A DNA stretch of 64,000 nucleotides from Obscuribacter phosphatis_A (GCA_017303615.1 JAFLCK010000005.1:122334-186333), one strand, 5' to 3'; positions 51,975-61,405 are shown, numbered from the stretch's first letter. The notes: generated from the sequence alone by a model not told the origin. Translations and numbers: made by a program.

Positions 51975-51990
51975 CTATAGAATCTGTCAA
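51962..51990 (-). promoter_or_regulatory. Rubrerythrin promoter
   Basis: On the minus strand: TTGACA (51990-51985), a spacer of exactly 17 bases, then TATTCT (51967-51962). Predicted start of transcription near 51954, leaving an 86-base leader before the ATG. Confidence 0.75.
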
Positions 51991-52116
51991 GTCGGTTGTC
52001 AGAGTTCTTAGAAGCTTAGTCTTTAAAAGGTCGAAATTAACAAGGCAAATTTTAGTTGTAAAATCCAAATCAGCCGCTATTCAATTACGACCCACTTTAT
52101 ATGTTCAGGTAAAGAG

Positions 52117-52344
52117 ATGTCTCTATCAACCATCAAGAAAGCTGTCGATTCAGGAAAAATGCTTTGTCCTTCTTGCAAAGGCGCTGTCAAGAAATATGAG
52201 AAATATGTGGAGATGACTGCTTCGGTTTGGGACGGCGCCGGTGACTCGAACCATGAAACGGCTGGGGCCAAAGTTACCTTGATTTGCGGCAATTGCGACT
52301 GGAAAGAAAGAACCGAGTTCTGGTCACAGTATATAGTTGAATAA
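52117..52344 (+). CDS. Small zinc-ribbon protein
   Basis: 75 residues. Two CxxC pairs, C17/C20 (CPSC) and C57/C60 (CGNC), bracket about 36 residues and should bind one zinc ion. The spacing and the WKERTEFW ending do not match any family I know. No signal peptide. GTAAAGAG precedes the ATG. It lies divergent to the rubrerythrin control region and alone on this strand. Confidence 0.72.
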   Translation: MSLSTIKKAVDSGKMLCPSCKGAVKKYEKYVEMTASVWDGAGDSNHETAGAKVTLICGNCDWKERTEFWSQYIVE

Positions 52345-52381
52345 CCTAAAGCCCTGACCAAAGACCTGAACAAATAGGAGC

Positions 52382-53245
52382 TTATGGCGCTACTTTAGTC
52401 TCTGCCTCAGCCGAAGCTTTATCTGTCGTTGTCTGATTGGCAGCTTCCGGCGTCTTCTCATCGCTCTTTTCTGCATTGCCTTCGGGCTGCGCCTGGGGCT
52501 GATGCTGATGCGGATGACTGGGAGCCGGCGGTAGAGGCGGACTACTAGGTTTGTCTTCTTTGTCCAACTTATCAGCTTTGTCCGAAAGCCTGTTTCTTAT
52601 CAATTGAGCCTGCTTCAGTAGGCTATCGGCGACATTATTTTGTCCGCGTTCGCGGCACATAGCTGCTAATTTCTCAAGCCTGGTCGCCTCGTCGAGCTTA
52701 TCGAGACCGTTTAGCGATTCATTGGCCTTATCGCTCTCACCAAGAGCCTTTTGAAAGGCGCTCTCCATTTCATTGAGCCGACTTTCACGGGCTGCGAGAT
52801 TTTCTAGGGCTTCAGCCAACGCCGAAGCAGCAACACTTTTATCTTTCTCTGAGCCTGTTTCGGCAATTGATTGCAAAGCCGAAACAGTGCCCTGACTGGC
52901 AAAAATCTGGGCAAATTTGGATGCCAATTCGGCATTTGTTAAGGAAGAAATGGCTAAAATAGCCGCTCTCTTACTTTTATCATTGCCCATCAGGTGGGGA
53001 ATAAATTTCTCGATTGTTTGTATTTCTTGCAGTCGCAACTGTTGCTGGTTAAAGGAATAAGTAAAGTAGCCGCCCATAATAAAGATTAGAACGCCTGAAA
53101 TTATTGGAGCCACTGCCCCGAGCTTGTCCCAGGCATCTTTCTGGGGCTTCTTTTCACCGGCAGCATTCTCTGCATCTGCGGCTAAATCAGCAGATTGAGT
53201 ACTAATTTCTTTTTCTGTTGCTTCATTCACGCAAAAAGAATACAA
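52382..53245 (-). CDS. Single-pass membrane protein with helical and Pro/His-rich C-terminus
   Basis: 287 residues; TTG at 53245 or GTG at 53230 are possible starts. One membrane segment (VAPIISGVLIFIMGGYFTYSF, about 45-65) follows a short acidic cytoplasmic part. The next 120 residues are helical and may contain HEAT- or TPR-like units (SKRAAILAISSLTNAELASKF). The tail is low-complexity (SSPPLPPAPSHPHQHQPQAQ). Not recognised. Confidence 0.68.
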   Translation of the reverse strand: MYSFCVNEATEKEISTQSADLAADAENAAGEKKPQKDAWDKLGAVAPIISGVLIFIMGGYFTYSFNQQQLRLQEIQTIEKFIPHLMGNDKSKRAAILAISSLTNAELASKFAQIFASQGTVSALQSIAETGSEKDKSVAASALAEALENLAARESRLNEMESAFQKALGESDKANESLNGLDKLDEATRLEKLAAMCRERGQNNVADSLLKQAQLIRNRLSDKADKLDKEDKPSSPPLPPAPSHPHQHQPQAQPEGNAEKSDEKTPEAANQTTTDKASAEAETKVAP

Positions 53246-53305
53246 CTTGCCAACTTGGCTTGTCGAGCTTTTAGTAAGATAAGCTAAGTCATTTAAAGGG
53301 TGCCC

Positions 53306-54289
53306 ATGCGATCAATCATAGTCTCAGAACCAGGCGCAGCCGAAGTTCTAAAAATAGTGGAAAGAGAAAAACCGGTTGTCGGCAAAGATGAATTGCTTGT
53401 TAAGGTCTGCGCTTTTGGCCTTAACCGTGCCGATATAGCCCAGCGTCTCGGACGCTATCCCGCTCCTCAAGGCGTACCCGCCGATGTGCCGGGTCTTGAA
53501 TATGCCGGAGAGGTGGAAGCCGTCGGAGGCAGTGTAAGCAAATTCAAGAAGGGTGATCGCGTCTTTGGCTTGGTAGGTGGCGGCAGCTATCAAGAATATC
53601 TGCTTGTTCATGCCGACACGGCCATGCCCATACCTAAGGACATTTCGTTTGCCCATGCGGCTGCCTATCCTGAAGCCTTTGTCACCGCCTTTGATGCCAT
53701 GGTCTTACAAGGAAAGCTCAAGCCTGGAATGAAAGTTCTTATATCGGCAGTGGGCAGCGGTGTCGGCTTGGCAGCCGCTCAGATAGCCAAGTTGTATCGA
53801 GCCAAAGCCCTCGGCACAAGTCGCACCCAAGACAAACTAGATAGAGCCAAAGCATTGATTGGAGAGGGTTTCACCACTCTGAAATGCGATAAAGATGCGA
53901 GTTTTTCCAGACAAGTAAAAGAGTCTTTTGGCGATATAGATTTATTTGTCGAACTGGTGGGCGGCAAGTATGTAGAAGAAGATATTAAGTGTGCTGCCGC
54001 CAAGGCTACAATTATGTTGATTGGGCTTTTGGGTGGCACATTGACCGAGCTTAGTCTCAACCTAATACTGATGAAAAGGCTGAAACTGATTGGCACTTCA
54101 ATGAGATCGCGCACCCTAGAAGAAAAGATTGCCCTGACTAAACGGTTTGAAAGCGAACTTCTGCCCTTTATTGCCAACCAAGAATTAGAAGCTAATCTCG
54201 ATTGCACCATGCCTTTCGAGCAGATTGTCCAAGCTCATAAGATGATGGAAGCCGATGCCAATTTCGGCAAGATAGTCATGGTTATTTAG
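53306..54289 (+). CDS. Zinc-independent quinone oxidoreductase (MDR superfamily)
   Basis: NADPH-dependent oxidoreductase of the quinone-reductase/PIG3 type. The ATG at 53306 is preferred to the GTG at 53300, since AAAGGG is well spaced. 327 residues: GroES-like N-terminal domain (NRADIAQRLGRYPAPQGVP, then PGLEYAGEVEAVG) and Rossmann domain with VLISAVGSGVGLAAAQIAKL. No catalytic zinc Cys/His set is visible, as expected for quinone reductases. The next gene starts directly after its stop (zero to one base), indicating an operon with the MnmD-like gene. Confidence 0.9.
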   Translation: MRSIIVSEPGAAEVLKIVEREKPVVGKDELLVKVCAFGLNRADIAQRLGRYPAPQGVPADVPGLEYAGEVEAVGGSVSKFKKGDRVFGLVGGGSYQEYLLVHADTAMPIPKDISFAHAAAYPEAFVTAFDAMVLQGKLKPGMKVLISAVGSGVGLAAAQIAKLYRAKALGTSRTQDKLDRAKALIGEGFTTLKCDKDASFSRQVKESFGDIDLFVELVGGKYVEEDIKCAAAKATIMLIGLLGGTLTELSLNLILMKRLKLIGTSMRSRTLEEKIALTKRFESELLPFIANQELEANLDCTMPFEQIVQAHKMMEADANFGKIVMVI

Positions 54290-55207
54290 ATGACCAAGGA
54301 AAGAGAGTATGTTGCCACCGCCGATGGTTCGCTCAGTTTGAAAGAACCATCAGTGAACGAGCTTTATCATAATTTGCACGGTGCCTATGCCGAAGCCTTC
54401 GAAGACTATGCCCGGCCATCTTTCTTTGTGCTTGACCGCCTCGGCTTTGCCCAAGATCTAGCCCGAGAAGGCGGACGGCTAGCGGTTATAGACGCCTGTT
54501 TTGGGCTTGGCTATAACAGCCTGGTCTTGCTAGATTATTTGCTTGAGCAAGAGAGATATATGCAGCTGGGTTTGAAAGAACTGCACATCTGCGCCATAGA
54601 CACAGACCACGACCTGGCTTGCGACGCCGTTCCCCGGGTTCTTGCCCAGCCTTGCTTCCAGGCTCTAAGTAGTGAGATTGACTGCTCTATCTTTACCAGC
54701 CTTGAGCCTCGTTCTATGCAGCTTGGCGATCTAAAAATAAGCACTCTTTTTCTCAATAGAGATCTCAGACAGGCACTAAAGCAACTTGAGCCCACCTATG
54801 ATCTGGTTTTTCATGATCCTTTTTCGCCTCGCAAAGTCACCGAATTATGGACCTTCGAAGTCTTTAGCCAATACAAAAGACTGCTATCGGCTTGGGGGAT
54901 GCTCTTTACTTATTCGGCAGCACCGGCAGTGCGGGGCACATTGCGCAGCCTCGGTCTTAATGTCTATAAAACTACGGCTGTGGGCGGCAAGAAAGGCGGC
55001 ACCATGGCAGCCAATAAGACAATAGACAAAGACTTGATGCAAGCATCCAACGGACTCATCTATGAGCTTAGCGCAGAAGAAGAAGCCCGCCTCAGCACAA
55101 GCTCAGCCTTGCCCTATCGCGACCCTGACGGCACTTTCAGCGGCGAAGAAATAAGAAACAACCGCTTGCTTGAGCAGGCTGATTTTCTCAAGAATAAGAA
55201 GAACTAG
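54290..55207 (+). CDS. MnmD-like tRNA (mnm5s2U34) methyltransferase
   Basis: 305 residues. The SAM-binding part shows IDACFGLGYNSLVLLDYLL (68-86), and the family-specific catalytic loop HDPFSPRKVTELWTFEVF (175-192). The N-terminal YHNLHGAYAEAFEDYARP stretch matches the MnmC1 entry motif. It would catalyse the last methylation of mnm5-type wobble uridine in tRNA. The FAD-dependent second half of E. coli MnmC is missing, as in stand-alone MnmD enzymes. The 3' end overlaps kdsD by four bases. Confidence 0.87.
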   Translation: MTKEREYVATADGSLSLKEPSVNELYHNLHGAYAEAFEDYARPSFFVLDRLGFAQDLAREGGRLAVIDACFGLGYNSLVLLDYLLEQERYMQLGLKELHICAIDTDHDLACDAVPRVLAQPCFQALSSEIDCSIFTSLEPRSMQLGDLKISTLFLNRDLRQALKQLEPTYDLVFHDPFSPRKVTELWTFEVFSQYKRLLSAWGMLFTYSAAPAVRGTLRSLGLNVYKTTAVGGKKGGTMAANKTIDKDLMQASNGLIYELSAEEEARLSTSSALPYRDPDGTFSGEEIRNNRLLEQADFLKNKKN

Positions 55208-56250
55208 ATTACACCGGCTCTAAGCAAGTCTTTCAAGTCAATCAAACCAACCGGTCTGGTGGCATGGTCGACGATAAGCAGGTCGGCGATAGAATACTTC
55301 TCCATCAGCTTTAGGGCTTCTACAGCTAAGCTCTGCGAAGAGATGGTTTTGGGTGATGTGGTCATGATATCGCGAGCGCATTTCTCAAAAACCGACTCTC
55401 TATATTTTGAGATGGAACGTCTCAAGTCACCGTCGGTGATCACACCTCTCAACTTGCCGTCGTCTTCACATACAGCAGTAAAGCCAAGTTTCTTGGCGGT
55501 GATTTCTTCCAAGACCGCTTCATAGGCGGCATTAAGCGAAACAATCGGGACATCGACGCCAGAGCGCATGATCGACTCGACTGTAATTAGTTTCTGACCG
55601 AGGCTACCGCCGGGATGACTTCTAGCAAAGTCTTCCGGAGCAATGCCCTTGACCGCCATCAAAGTCATAGCCAAAGCGTCCCCCATAGCCAAAGCGGCCG
55701 TGGTGGATGAAGTAGGAGCAAGATTGAGGGGGCAGGCCTCTTTGTCGACACTGACATCGAGCACTACATCGGCATAACGAGCCAATGTAGACTGCATATT
55801 GCCGGTTAGAGCAATAAGCTTGAGACCAGTCCGCTTGATTGGTTCAAGCACCAATTTGATTTCTTGGGTTTCACCCGAACTCGAAAGGGCGATCACCAGA
55901 TCGCGACTATCGAGCATGCCGAAGTCGCCGTGGCGCAGTTCAGCTGGATGAACAAAGAAGGCTGGGGTGCCAGTTGAGGCAAATGTTGCGGCAATCTTTG
56001 TCGCTATATGACCACTCTTGCCCATGCCGGTTACTACTACTTTGCCGGTACACTCAACCAAAAGCTCGATGGCATGTTCAAAGCTTGGTGCCAGGCGGTC
56101 CTTAATGCGCAAAATAGCTTCGGCTTCGTCTTGCAATACTTGGGCGCCATATTCAATTAGCGAAAGTTCTACAGTCTCGGGCTTGGCTTCATCAGGGTCT
56201 GAGGGAGAAGCACTGAATACTTGCCCGACTTCGAGATCAAACTGGTTCAT
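55204..56250 (-). CDS. kdsD: Arabinose-5-phosphate isomerase (Kdo pathway)
   Basis: Converts ribulose 5-phosphate to arabinose 5-phosphate for Kdo synthesis, implying Kdo-containing LPS. 348 residues: SIS domain (about 60-190) with VVTGMGKSGHIATKIAATF (72-90), HPAELRHGDFG (101-111) and SSSGET (123-128), then two CBS modules (about 225-345; RGVITDGDLRRSI, RPVGLIDLKDLL). The domain order is that of KdsD/KpsF/GutQ; gene context does not separate these, and the kdsD name rests on typical length and LPS-type genes nearby. Confidence 0.93.
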   Translation of the reverse strand: MNQFDLEVGQVFSASPSDPDEAKPETVELSLIEYGAQVLQDEAEAILRIKDRLAPSFEHAIELLVECTGKVVVTGMGKSGHIATKIAATFASTGTPAFFVHPAELRHGDFGMLDSRDLVIALSSSGETQEIKLVLEPIKRTGLKLIALTGNMQSTLARYADVVLDVSVDKEACPLNLAPTSSTTAALAMGDALAMTLMAVKGIAPEDFARSHPGGSLGQKLITVESIMRSGVDVPIVSLNAAYEAVLEEITAKKLGFTAVCEDDGKLRGVITDGDLRRSISKYRESVFEKCARDIMTTSPKTISSQSLAVEALKLMEKYSIADLLIVDHATRPVGLIDLKDLLRAGVI

Positions 56251-56427
56251 CGATTGGTCCTTAATTTTCGTACTTAGTTGAATCTTTAGCTAATGCTCGG
56301 CACTAAGAGCTTTATTTTACAACCTGGGCTGCTTTGATTTCTTGACAAACTCTAACTGTTTATAATGGAAGCTGTAAAACCTCACCAAGATTCCGCTCAT
56401 TTTCTGAGACTTACTTAAGGAAATCAG

Positions 56428-58569
56428 ATGCCCCCTAAGATTTTCGCACGCGGAGAAAAGCTCGAAGACGGGCATTACACCGTGCTTGAAGAAATAGGCG
56501 TGGGCGGTATGGGCGTGGTTTATCACTGCCGCGACGAACTGCTTTTGAGAGATGTCGCCATAAAGATGCTCTTGCCGAGCTTGATGGCAGATAAGAAAAA
56601 TCTTGAAGTCTTCAAGGAAGAAGCCAGACTAGCTGCCCAGCTGGAGCACCCCAATATAGTCACTGTCTATGACATCGGTGTGGAATCGAGAGCCAACCGC
56701 GATCACCATTTCGTAGCTATGGAATATCTACCAGGCGGCAACCTAGCCGCCCGAGTCACCCAAGGTCCCTTGCCTCTGGAACATGCCCTCAACTGGATGA
56801 AGCAACTGGCTTCAGGGCTTTCTTTTGCCCATAAGAGAGGGGTTGTGCACCAAGATATCAAGGCAGACAACATCTTCATCACCAATGAAGGCGACCTCAA
56901 AATCGGCGATTTCGGACTGGCGCGCTTGCTTGTGGGCCGAGTCTATCTAAACTCTTCCACCAAAGGCATGGGCACCCCTGCATATATGTCCCCCGAGCTT
57001 TGCCGCGGTGAGCAGCAAGATCATCGGTCCGATATATACTCGATGGGTATTCTCTTTTTTGAAATGTGCACTGGGCAACTGCCATTCCGGGCGCAGGGCA
57101 TGATCGAAATGGCCATGAAACATACCAGCGCCCCCGTGCCTTCAGCCAAAAGGCTCAATCCCCATGTGCCTGAAGTTCTAGATAAAGTGATCAAGCGTAT
57201 GATGGCTAAGACTCCGGAAGAACGCTATAAGTCGATGGCCGACGTGCTGGGAATAGTAGACGACCTGATTTTTGAACTGCGCGTGGCCAGAATGGGGCTG
57301 GCAGGCAGGCTGGAAACTGGCAGACTAGCCGGGGATGCCTCTGAAGCCCCCAAAAGCGAGCCTAAAGAAAAAACAGCCAGTGTTGATGCTGGTCAGGCGG
57401 CTCCTAGTGCCGGCGATGTCACGGCACTGCCGCCCAGCCGACCGCGTACCAAAAGCAAAGACACAACCAAAGTGGTGGCCACTAGTTCGCAGAACAAACT
57501 AGAGGCAAGACCGGCTAATGATGCCAATCTCACCCCATCGACCAATTCGGGGCAGTTGGTGCTCTGGAAATTTGCCAGCCATGGTCCGATTGGTTGGTCG
57601 GCCGCGCCGGTGCAAGATCGAGAAGGCAAGAACATCTATGTACCATCGAGCGACGGGCGACTCTATAGCTTAGCCAGTGAGAGCGGTGCTTTGAATTTTG
57701 CCTATGATGCCGGCTCGCCTATTCTCTCAGCCCCACTTTATTTGGCCGACAAGCTAATTATCAGCGATTGTCTCGGTGTTACCCATGCTCTTCATCCTCA
57801 GACTGCCGAGCCCCTCTGGCAGTATTTCGGGCAGGCGGCGATTTTGGCACCGGCTACCGCCTACGGCAACACCCTTATTTTGTGCGATATGCAAGGGCAA
57901 GTTACCGGTCTAGATCTTAGACAAGGGCGCAAACTCTGGAATTTCAGCGCCGGCGACGCCATCGTTTCGCAGCCACGTGTTCATGGCGATTCTCTTTATT
58001 TTGCCAGCCGCGGCGGCAGCGTCTTTTCTATAGCCTGTGCCACCGGTAGGCTCAATTGGAAGTTTGTCTCATCGGGCAATATTGTCAGTTCGCCTGTGAC
58101 TTCGGTCGATACAGTCTATATCGGCACCCAAAGCGGTTCTTTCTTTGCACTTGATGCCGAAGCCGGTCGCTTGATTTGGGAGTATCCCATGGCCGGAGCC
58201 ATTAACCGCGGTGGCGCTATCGTCTTTACTTCGGTTATGTTTGCCACCAATAGCCGCTGGCTTTATTGCTGTGAAAAATATGACGGTTCGCTAAAGTGGA
58301 AGGCACCGCTCAAAGCCAAACCGGCTGCTAATTTGATTATTCAAGGCAATCAGATTTTATCGCTTGGCAAAGACGGCACCCTCGAATCGTTTGACACCAG
58401 AAGCGGTGCTTCGCTCTGGCGCTATTCCCTCAAGAAAGAAGTCGAGTCGATTCCATTAATAAGCGGCTCAAAGTTGTATTTTGGCGCCGTGGATGGTGAA
58501 ATTATCGCCTTAGATCTTAAAAACGAAGCGGCATTAGCTTATCGGCTAGAAAAGCCAGAAAAGAAATAA
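56428..58569 (+). CDS. Soluble Ser/Thr protein kinase fused to a PQQ-type beta-propeller
   Basis: 713 residues without a membrane segment. The Hanks-type kinase domain covers about 15-285: glycine loop IGVGGMGVVY (23-32), ATP-binding Lys46, catalytic loop HQDIKADN (141-148, Gln replaces the usual Arg of HRD), DFG (161-163) and SPE (188-190). A Pro/Ser/Lys linker (about 290-375) leads to six or seven PQQ-like repeats (about 378-705), such as GRLYSLASESGALNFAY and GSFFALDAEAGRLIWEY. In PknD-type kinases the propeller is outside the membrane; here both parts must be in the same compartment. Its 3' end overlaps ubiA by 53 bases. Confidence 0.9.
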   Translation: MPPKIFARGEKLEDGHYTVLEEIGVGGMGVVYHCRDELLLRDVAIKMLLPSLMADKKNLEVFKEEARLAAQLEHPNIVTVYDIGVESRANRDHHFVAMEYLPGGNLAARVTQGPLPLEHALNWMKQLASGLSFAHKRGVVHQDIKADNIFITNEGDLKIGDFGLARLLVGRVYLNSSTKGMGTPAYMSPELCRGEQQDHRSDIYSMGILFFEMCTGQLPFRAQGMIEMAMKHTSAPVPSAKRLNPHVPEVLDKVIKRMMAKTPEERYKSMADVLGIVDDLIFELRVARMGLAGRLETGRLAGDASEAPKSEPKEKTASVDAGQAAPSAGDVTALPPSRPRTKSKDTTKVVATSSQNKLEARPANDANLTPSTNSGQLVLWKFASHGPIGWSAAPVQDREGKNIYVPSSDGRLYSLASESGALNFAYDAGSPILSAPLYLADKLIISDCLGVTHALHPQTAEPLWQYFGQAAILAPATAYGNTLILCDMQGQVTGLDLRQGRKLWNFSAGDAIVSQPRVHGDSLYFASRGGSVFSIACATGRLNWKFVSSGNIVSSPVTSVDTVYIGTQSGSFFALDAEAGRLIWEYPMAGAINRGGAIVFTSVMFATNSRWLYCCEKYDGSLKWKAPLKAKPAANLIIQGNQILSLGKDGTLESFDTRSGASLWRYSLKKEVESIPLISGSKLYFGAVDGEIIALDLKNEAALAYRLEKPEKK

Positions 58570-59440
58570 TGCTGACCACGCCGTTCACTGTGAAGAAAGC
58601 AGCATTTACCCTAGATAGATCATCTGCTTTCACCAAGCGATGTTCGTAAACCAGCATGCCCGCAATCAATACAAGCCCAAGGTAATAAAAAAGAGCCAGT
58701 TTGAGCGTGAGCCCCAAGGCAAGCAGGAAAAGAACTGTACAAACATGCAGAGCCCGCGAAATTTTGAGAGCGCCAGCCACACCAAACCGAGATGGAATCG
58801 AATGTAATTTCTGGTTGCTGTCGAATTCGGTGTCTTGACATGCATAAATGATATCGAACCCAGACACCCAGGTAGTGACAGCCAGAGCCAGCAGCCAAGG
58901 TGGAGCGCCAACTAAGGCTCCACTTGCCGCCACCCAGCCTCCTAGAGCGGCGCCGCCCAAGGCTATGCCCAAAACAATATGGCAGAGCCAGGTGAAGCGT
59001 TTAGTAAAGGAGTAGAAACTGAGCCAAAACACTGCAATTGGCGACAACCAGAGACAGATAGGCGGCAACATAGAAGCAGCGAAAAGCATCACTGCAAAAG
59101 AGACAAGACTGATTGTCAGTGCCAGCCCTTTGCTGATTTTCTTGGCTGGAATGGCTCTATCTTTTGTGCGTGGATTTTTGGCATCGATATCGGCATCAAT
59201 GAGCCGGTTCAGGGTCATGGCAGCGCATCTGGCGCTGGCGAAGGCGAGAACAGTCCAACCCAAAGTGGCAGCCGATGGAAAGCCCGGTGTGGAAAGGATG
59301 AAACCAGAGAGGACGAAAGGCAGAGCAAAGACCGTATGCTCTATCTTGATCATCTCTGCCCATTCGGCAATAGTCTTGAAAGATATATCTGATTGCATAA
59401 AACTACTGTACTTGAAGAATTTGCCAACAACTGGCATCAT
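58517..59440 (-). CDS. UbiA-family prenyltransferase
   Basis: Membrane enzyme attaching a prenyl chain to an aromatic acceptor in quinone biosynthesis. 307 residues; the ATG at 59398 is an alternative start. It has eight or nine membrane helices with two Asp-rich motifs: NRLIDADID (78-86), followed by RTKDRAIP, and a second motif DIIYACQDTEFD. These bind Mg-diphosphate of the prenyl donor. The closest match by motif is 4-hydroxybenzoate octaprenyltransferase (ubiA) or its menaquinone-pathway counterpart (mqnP); no other quinone gene is adjacent to settle this. Confidence 0.9.
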   Translation of the reverse strand: MMPVVGKFFKYSSFMQSDISFKTIAEWAEMIKIEHTVFALPFVLSGFILSTPGFPSAATLGWTVLAFASARCAAMTLNRLIDADIDAKNPRTKDRAIPAKKISKGLALTISLVSFAVMLFAASMLPPICLWLSPIAVFWLSFYSFTKRFTWLCHIVLGIALGGAALGGWVAASGALVGAPPWLLALAVTTWVSGFDIIYACQDTEFDSNQKLHSIPSRFGVAGALKISRALHVCTVLFLLALGLTLKLALFYYLGLVLIAGMLVYEHRLVKADDLSRVNAAFFTVNGVVSIISFLAFLADKLMPLRF

Positions 59441-59485
59441 TTGGAAGGTTTAAGATAAGGTTAGTCTATAAACAGAGTATTTGCC

Positions 59486-59992
59486 ATGAATTTTGACGGA
59501 ACTGGAAAAACTATAGATCTGCAAGGTGTTGCTTCTTTTGCGGCCCTGGTAGATGTGCTCTCACAAGAACTGGGTGTGCCCGCCGGCAAAATGCTCGGTC
59601 AACTGCCCAATGGCCCCGACACTTTCAATCAATTGCTCGGCGAGATTGATATCAATAGCCACGGCTTTGCCCGCAAGCTGACCTTGACCTGTGCTCCCGG
59701 TGCCAATTTGCACCTGCGCTTCAGTACCACCTGGGGCGGTGAGCGCAGCCACCAAATGACTTCCGGCGTCAATTCAGAGTTTGTTCTTTCGGCTTCGGTT
59801 GAGCAAGTCATGCCGCAAGCCCGCGCTCTAGCTAGACATATAGAAGATATCTTTGCCGTTCAAGATCGTATGGTCACCCTCGGTCATAGCGATAAGTTGG
59901 GTGCGGCGGCCGTTTCGGTGGCTCAGATAGAAGCTTTCGAAAGACAAGAAGGCTCAGCCGTGGTCAGCGCTCCGCAAAGACAGAGAGACTGA
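59486..59992 (+). CDS. Protein of unknown function
   Basis: 168 residues, not recognised; no signal or membrane segment. The sequence alternates strands and short helices, with a conserved-looking segment FARKLTLTCAPGANLHLRF and a C-terminal helix rich in Gln/Glu. It reads as a folded, cytoplasmic protein. It converges on the AMP-ligase gene with a one-base gap and lies 45 bases from the divergent ubiA start. Confidence 0.65.
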   Translation: MNFDGTGKTIDLQGVASFAALVDVLSQELGVPAGKMLGQLPNGPDTFNQLLGEIDINSHGFARKLTLTCAPGANLHLRFSTTWGGERSHQMTSGVNSEFVLSASVEQVMPQARALARHIEDIFAVQDRMVTLGHSDKLGAAAVSVAQIEAFERQEGSAVVSAPQRQRD

Positions 59993-59993
59993 C

Positions 59994-61379
59994 CTAGGTA
60001 AGCACTTTAGAGCCATGCCTGGCGTCGACAGCCAGCTTTGTATATTCAATTGCTATATTGGCTTTTGCTAGATGCTTTCTAGTTGCAGCGCTTAAAATGG
60101 CACCTCTGAAAGGTTCAACTAATAATTTGCTTTCAGTCCCCAGGTAAGCTGATCTCTTTACAGCGCTGTCCAAGCTGGCAAAACTTTCCACAACATGAGA
60201 CCAGGGTGAATCCTTACGCCCGGTCAAATAAAGTCTGCCATCTTTCAAATAGCCGGTATCGCCGGTACGATGAAAAACAGTTTCGCCTATAGCAAGTTTG
60301 TTTTCAGCCTCGCCAATACCCATGAAATAGGCCTTGTTGACGTGAATGCCCGCCACCAGTAGCTCGCCGATCTCAGAATCAACTGCTGGAGGAGCCTTTT
60401 CAAGCCTAGCGGCGGCGCTCATTTGCTGATACTTTTCAAAACTGCCTAAAGGCAAAATGATTAGTTGCACCGCTCGGTCTATATTGCCGCAAGGCAAGCC
60501 CCGACCTTCTTTGGCTGCTTTGTACAGCTCCGGCAAAAAATTCTCATCAATCTCTAAATGGCTGATCGGTTCGGCTTCAGACGAACCATAAACTAGAGTC
60601 AGTCGTCGGCAATAGTGTCTGATCGCCGCCGCTACTGGAGCATAAAGCGGCGCCCCGCCGACAATAACATGCTTATCTTTAAGCAAGGAAGCAGTGTCGC
60701 CAGACTTGGCCAACATCTGGGCAAACTGGGGTGCACAGATAATCTTATCCGGCTCGAGAGCAAGAACTTTAGAGACAATGGCTCTAGGTAATTTCATATC
60801 TGTGCGAGATGCATAAATTGACGTCAAGCCCGCCCTTAAATTAGCCAAGACAAAAACCGGCAAAGTGGTTAGAACTATTTTCGATTGCCCAAGCTCAAGA
60901 GTCTTCTCTAAAATCTCGGCTTGCTTCATAAGAAAATCATGGCTTCTCTCAATGGCCTTGATGCCGCCGCTGGTGCCGGATGTAAATGTCATCAGGGCCA
61001 TGGGCGAGTTTTTAGCAGCAGGTGCGTCTTGTTGCTTATCGCGGTAGAGAGGCAAAAGCAGCCTTAAGCCAAGCAAGATAAATTGTGGTTTGGCAAATTG
61101 AAGACAACGCATTGCCCGCCCCAAATCGCTCGGCTCAATCAGAACCGCTTCAGCGCCGATGCCGGCGAGAGCCATAAGCGCCACATAAAAATCTATCGAG
61201 GGCTTTATGGCAAGCACCACTCTATCGCCGCGTTTAATTACTTCCTTGCCATTCAGCCATTTAACATAAGCCTTCACTCTTTCATAGAGTTCTCTATAGC
61301 TTATGGCACCGCTCGCGGTGGCAATGGCAATTCTATCGCCCAACACAGCTCTTTCACACAGTACATCAAAAATATTCAT
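59994..61379 (-). CDS. AMP-dependent acyl-activating enzyme (OleC/FAAL-like)
   Basis: 461 residues of the ANL adenylation superfamily. The P-loop TFTSGTSGGIK lies at 131-141, YGSSEAEPIS near 270 (A5), HRTGDTGYL near 370 (A7) and LTGRKDSPW (A8). The C-terminus VDARHGSKVLT contains the Lys expected at the A10 position and ends there, as in OleC-like and fatty-acyl-AMP-ligase relatives with a short C-terminal domain. It would activate a carboxylic acid, probably fatty. It is the third gene of a tight minus-strand operon. Confidence 0.85.
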   Translation of the reverse strand: MNIFDVLCERAVLGDRIAIATASGAISYRELYERVKAYVKWLNGKEVIKRGDRVVLAIKPSIDFYVALMALAGIGAEAVLIEPSDLGRAMRCLQFAKPQFILLGLRLLLPLYRDKQQDAPAAKNSPMALMTFTSGTSGGIKAIERSHDFLMKQAEILEKTLELGQSKIVLTTLPVFVLANLRAGLTSIYASRTDMKLPRAIVSKVLALEPDKIICAPQFAQMLAKSGDTASLLKDKHVIVGGAPLYAPVAAAIRHYCRRLTLVYGSSEAEPISHLEIDENFLPELYKAAKEGRGLPCGNIDRAVQLIILPLGSFEKYQQMSAAARLEKAPPAVDSEIGELLVAGIHVNKAYFMGIGEAENKLAIGETVFHRTGDTGYLKDGRLYLTGRKDSPWSHVVESFASLDSAVKRSAYLGTESKLLVEPFRGAILSAATRKHLAKANIAIEYTKLAVDARHGSKVLT

Positions 61380-61405
61380 GGGCTCTAATACTCCGGCCGG
61401 TCAAG

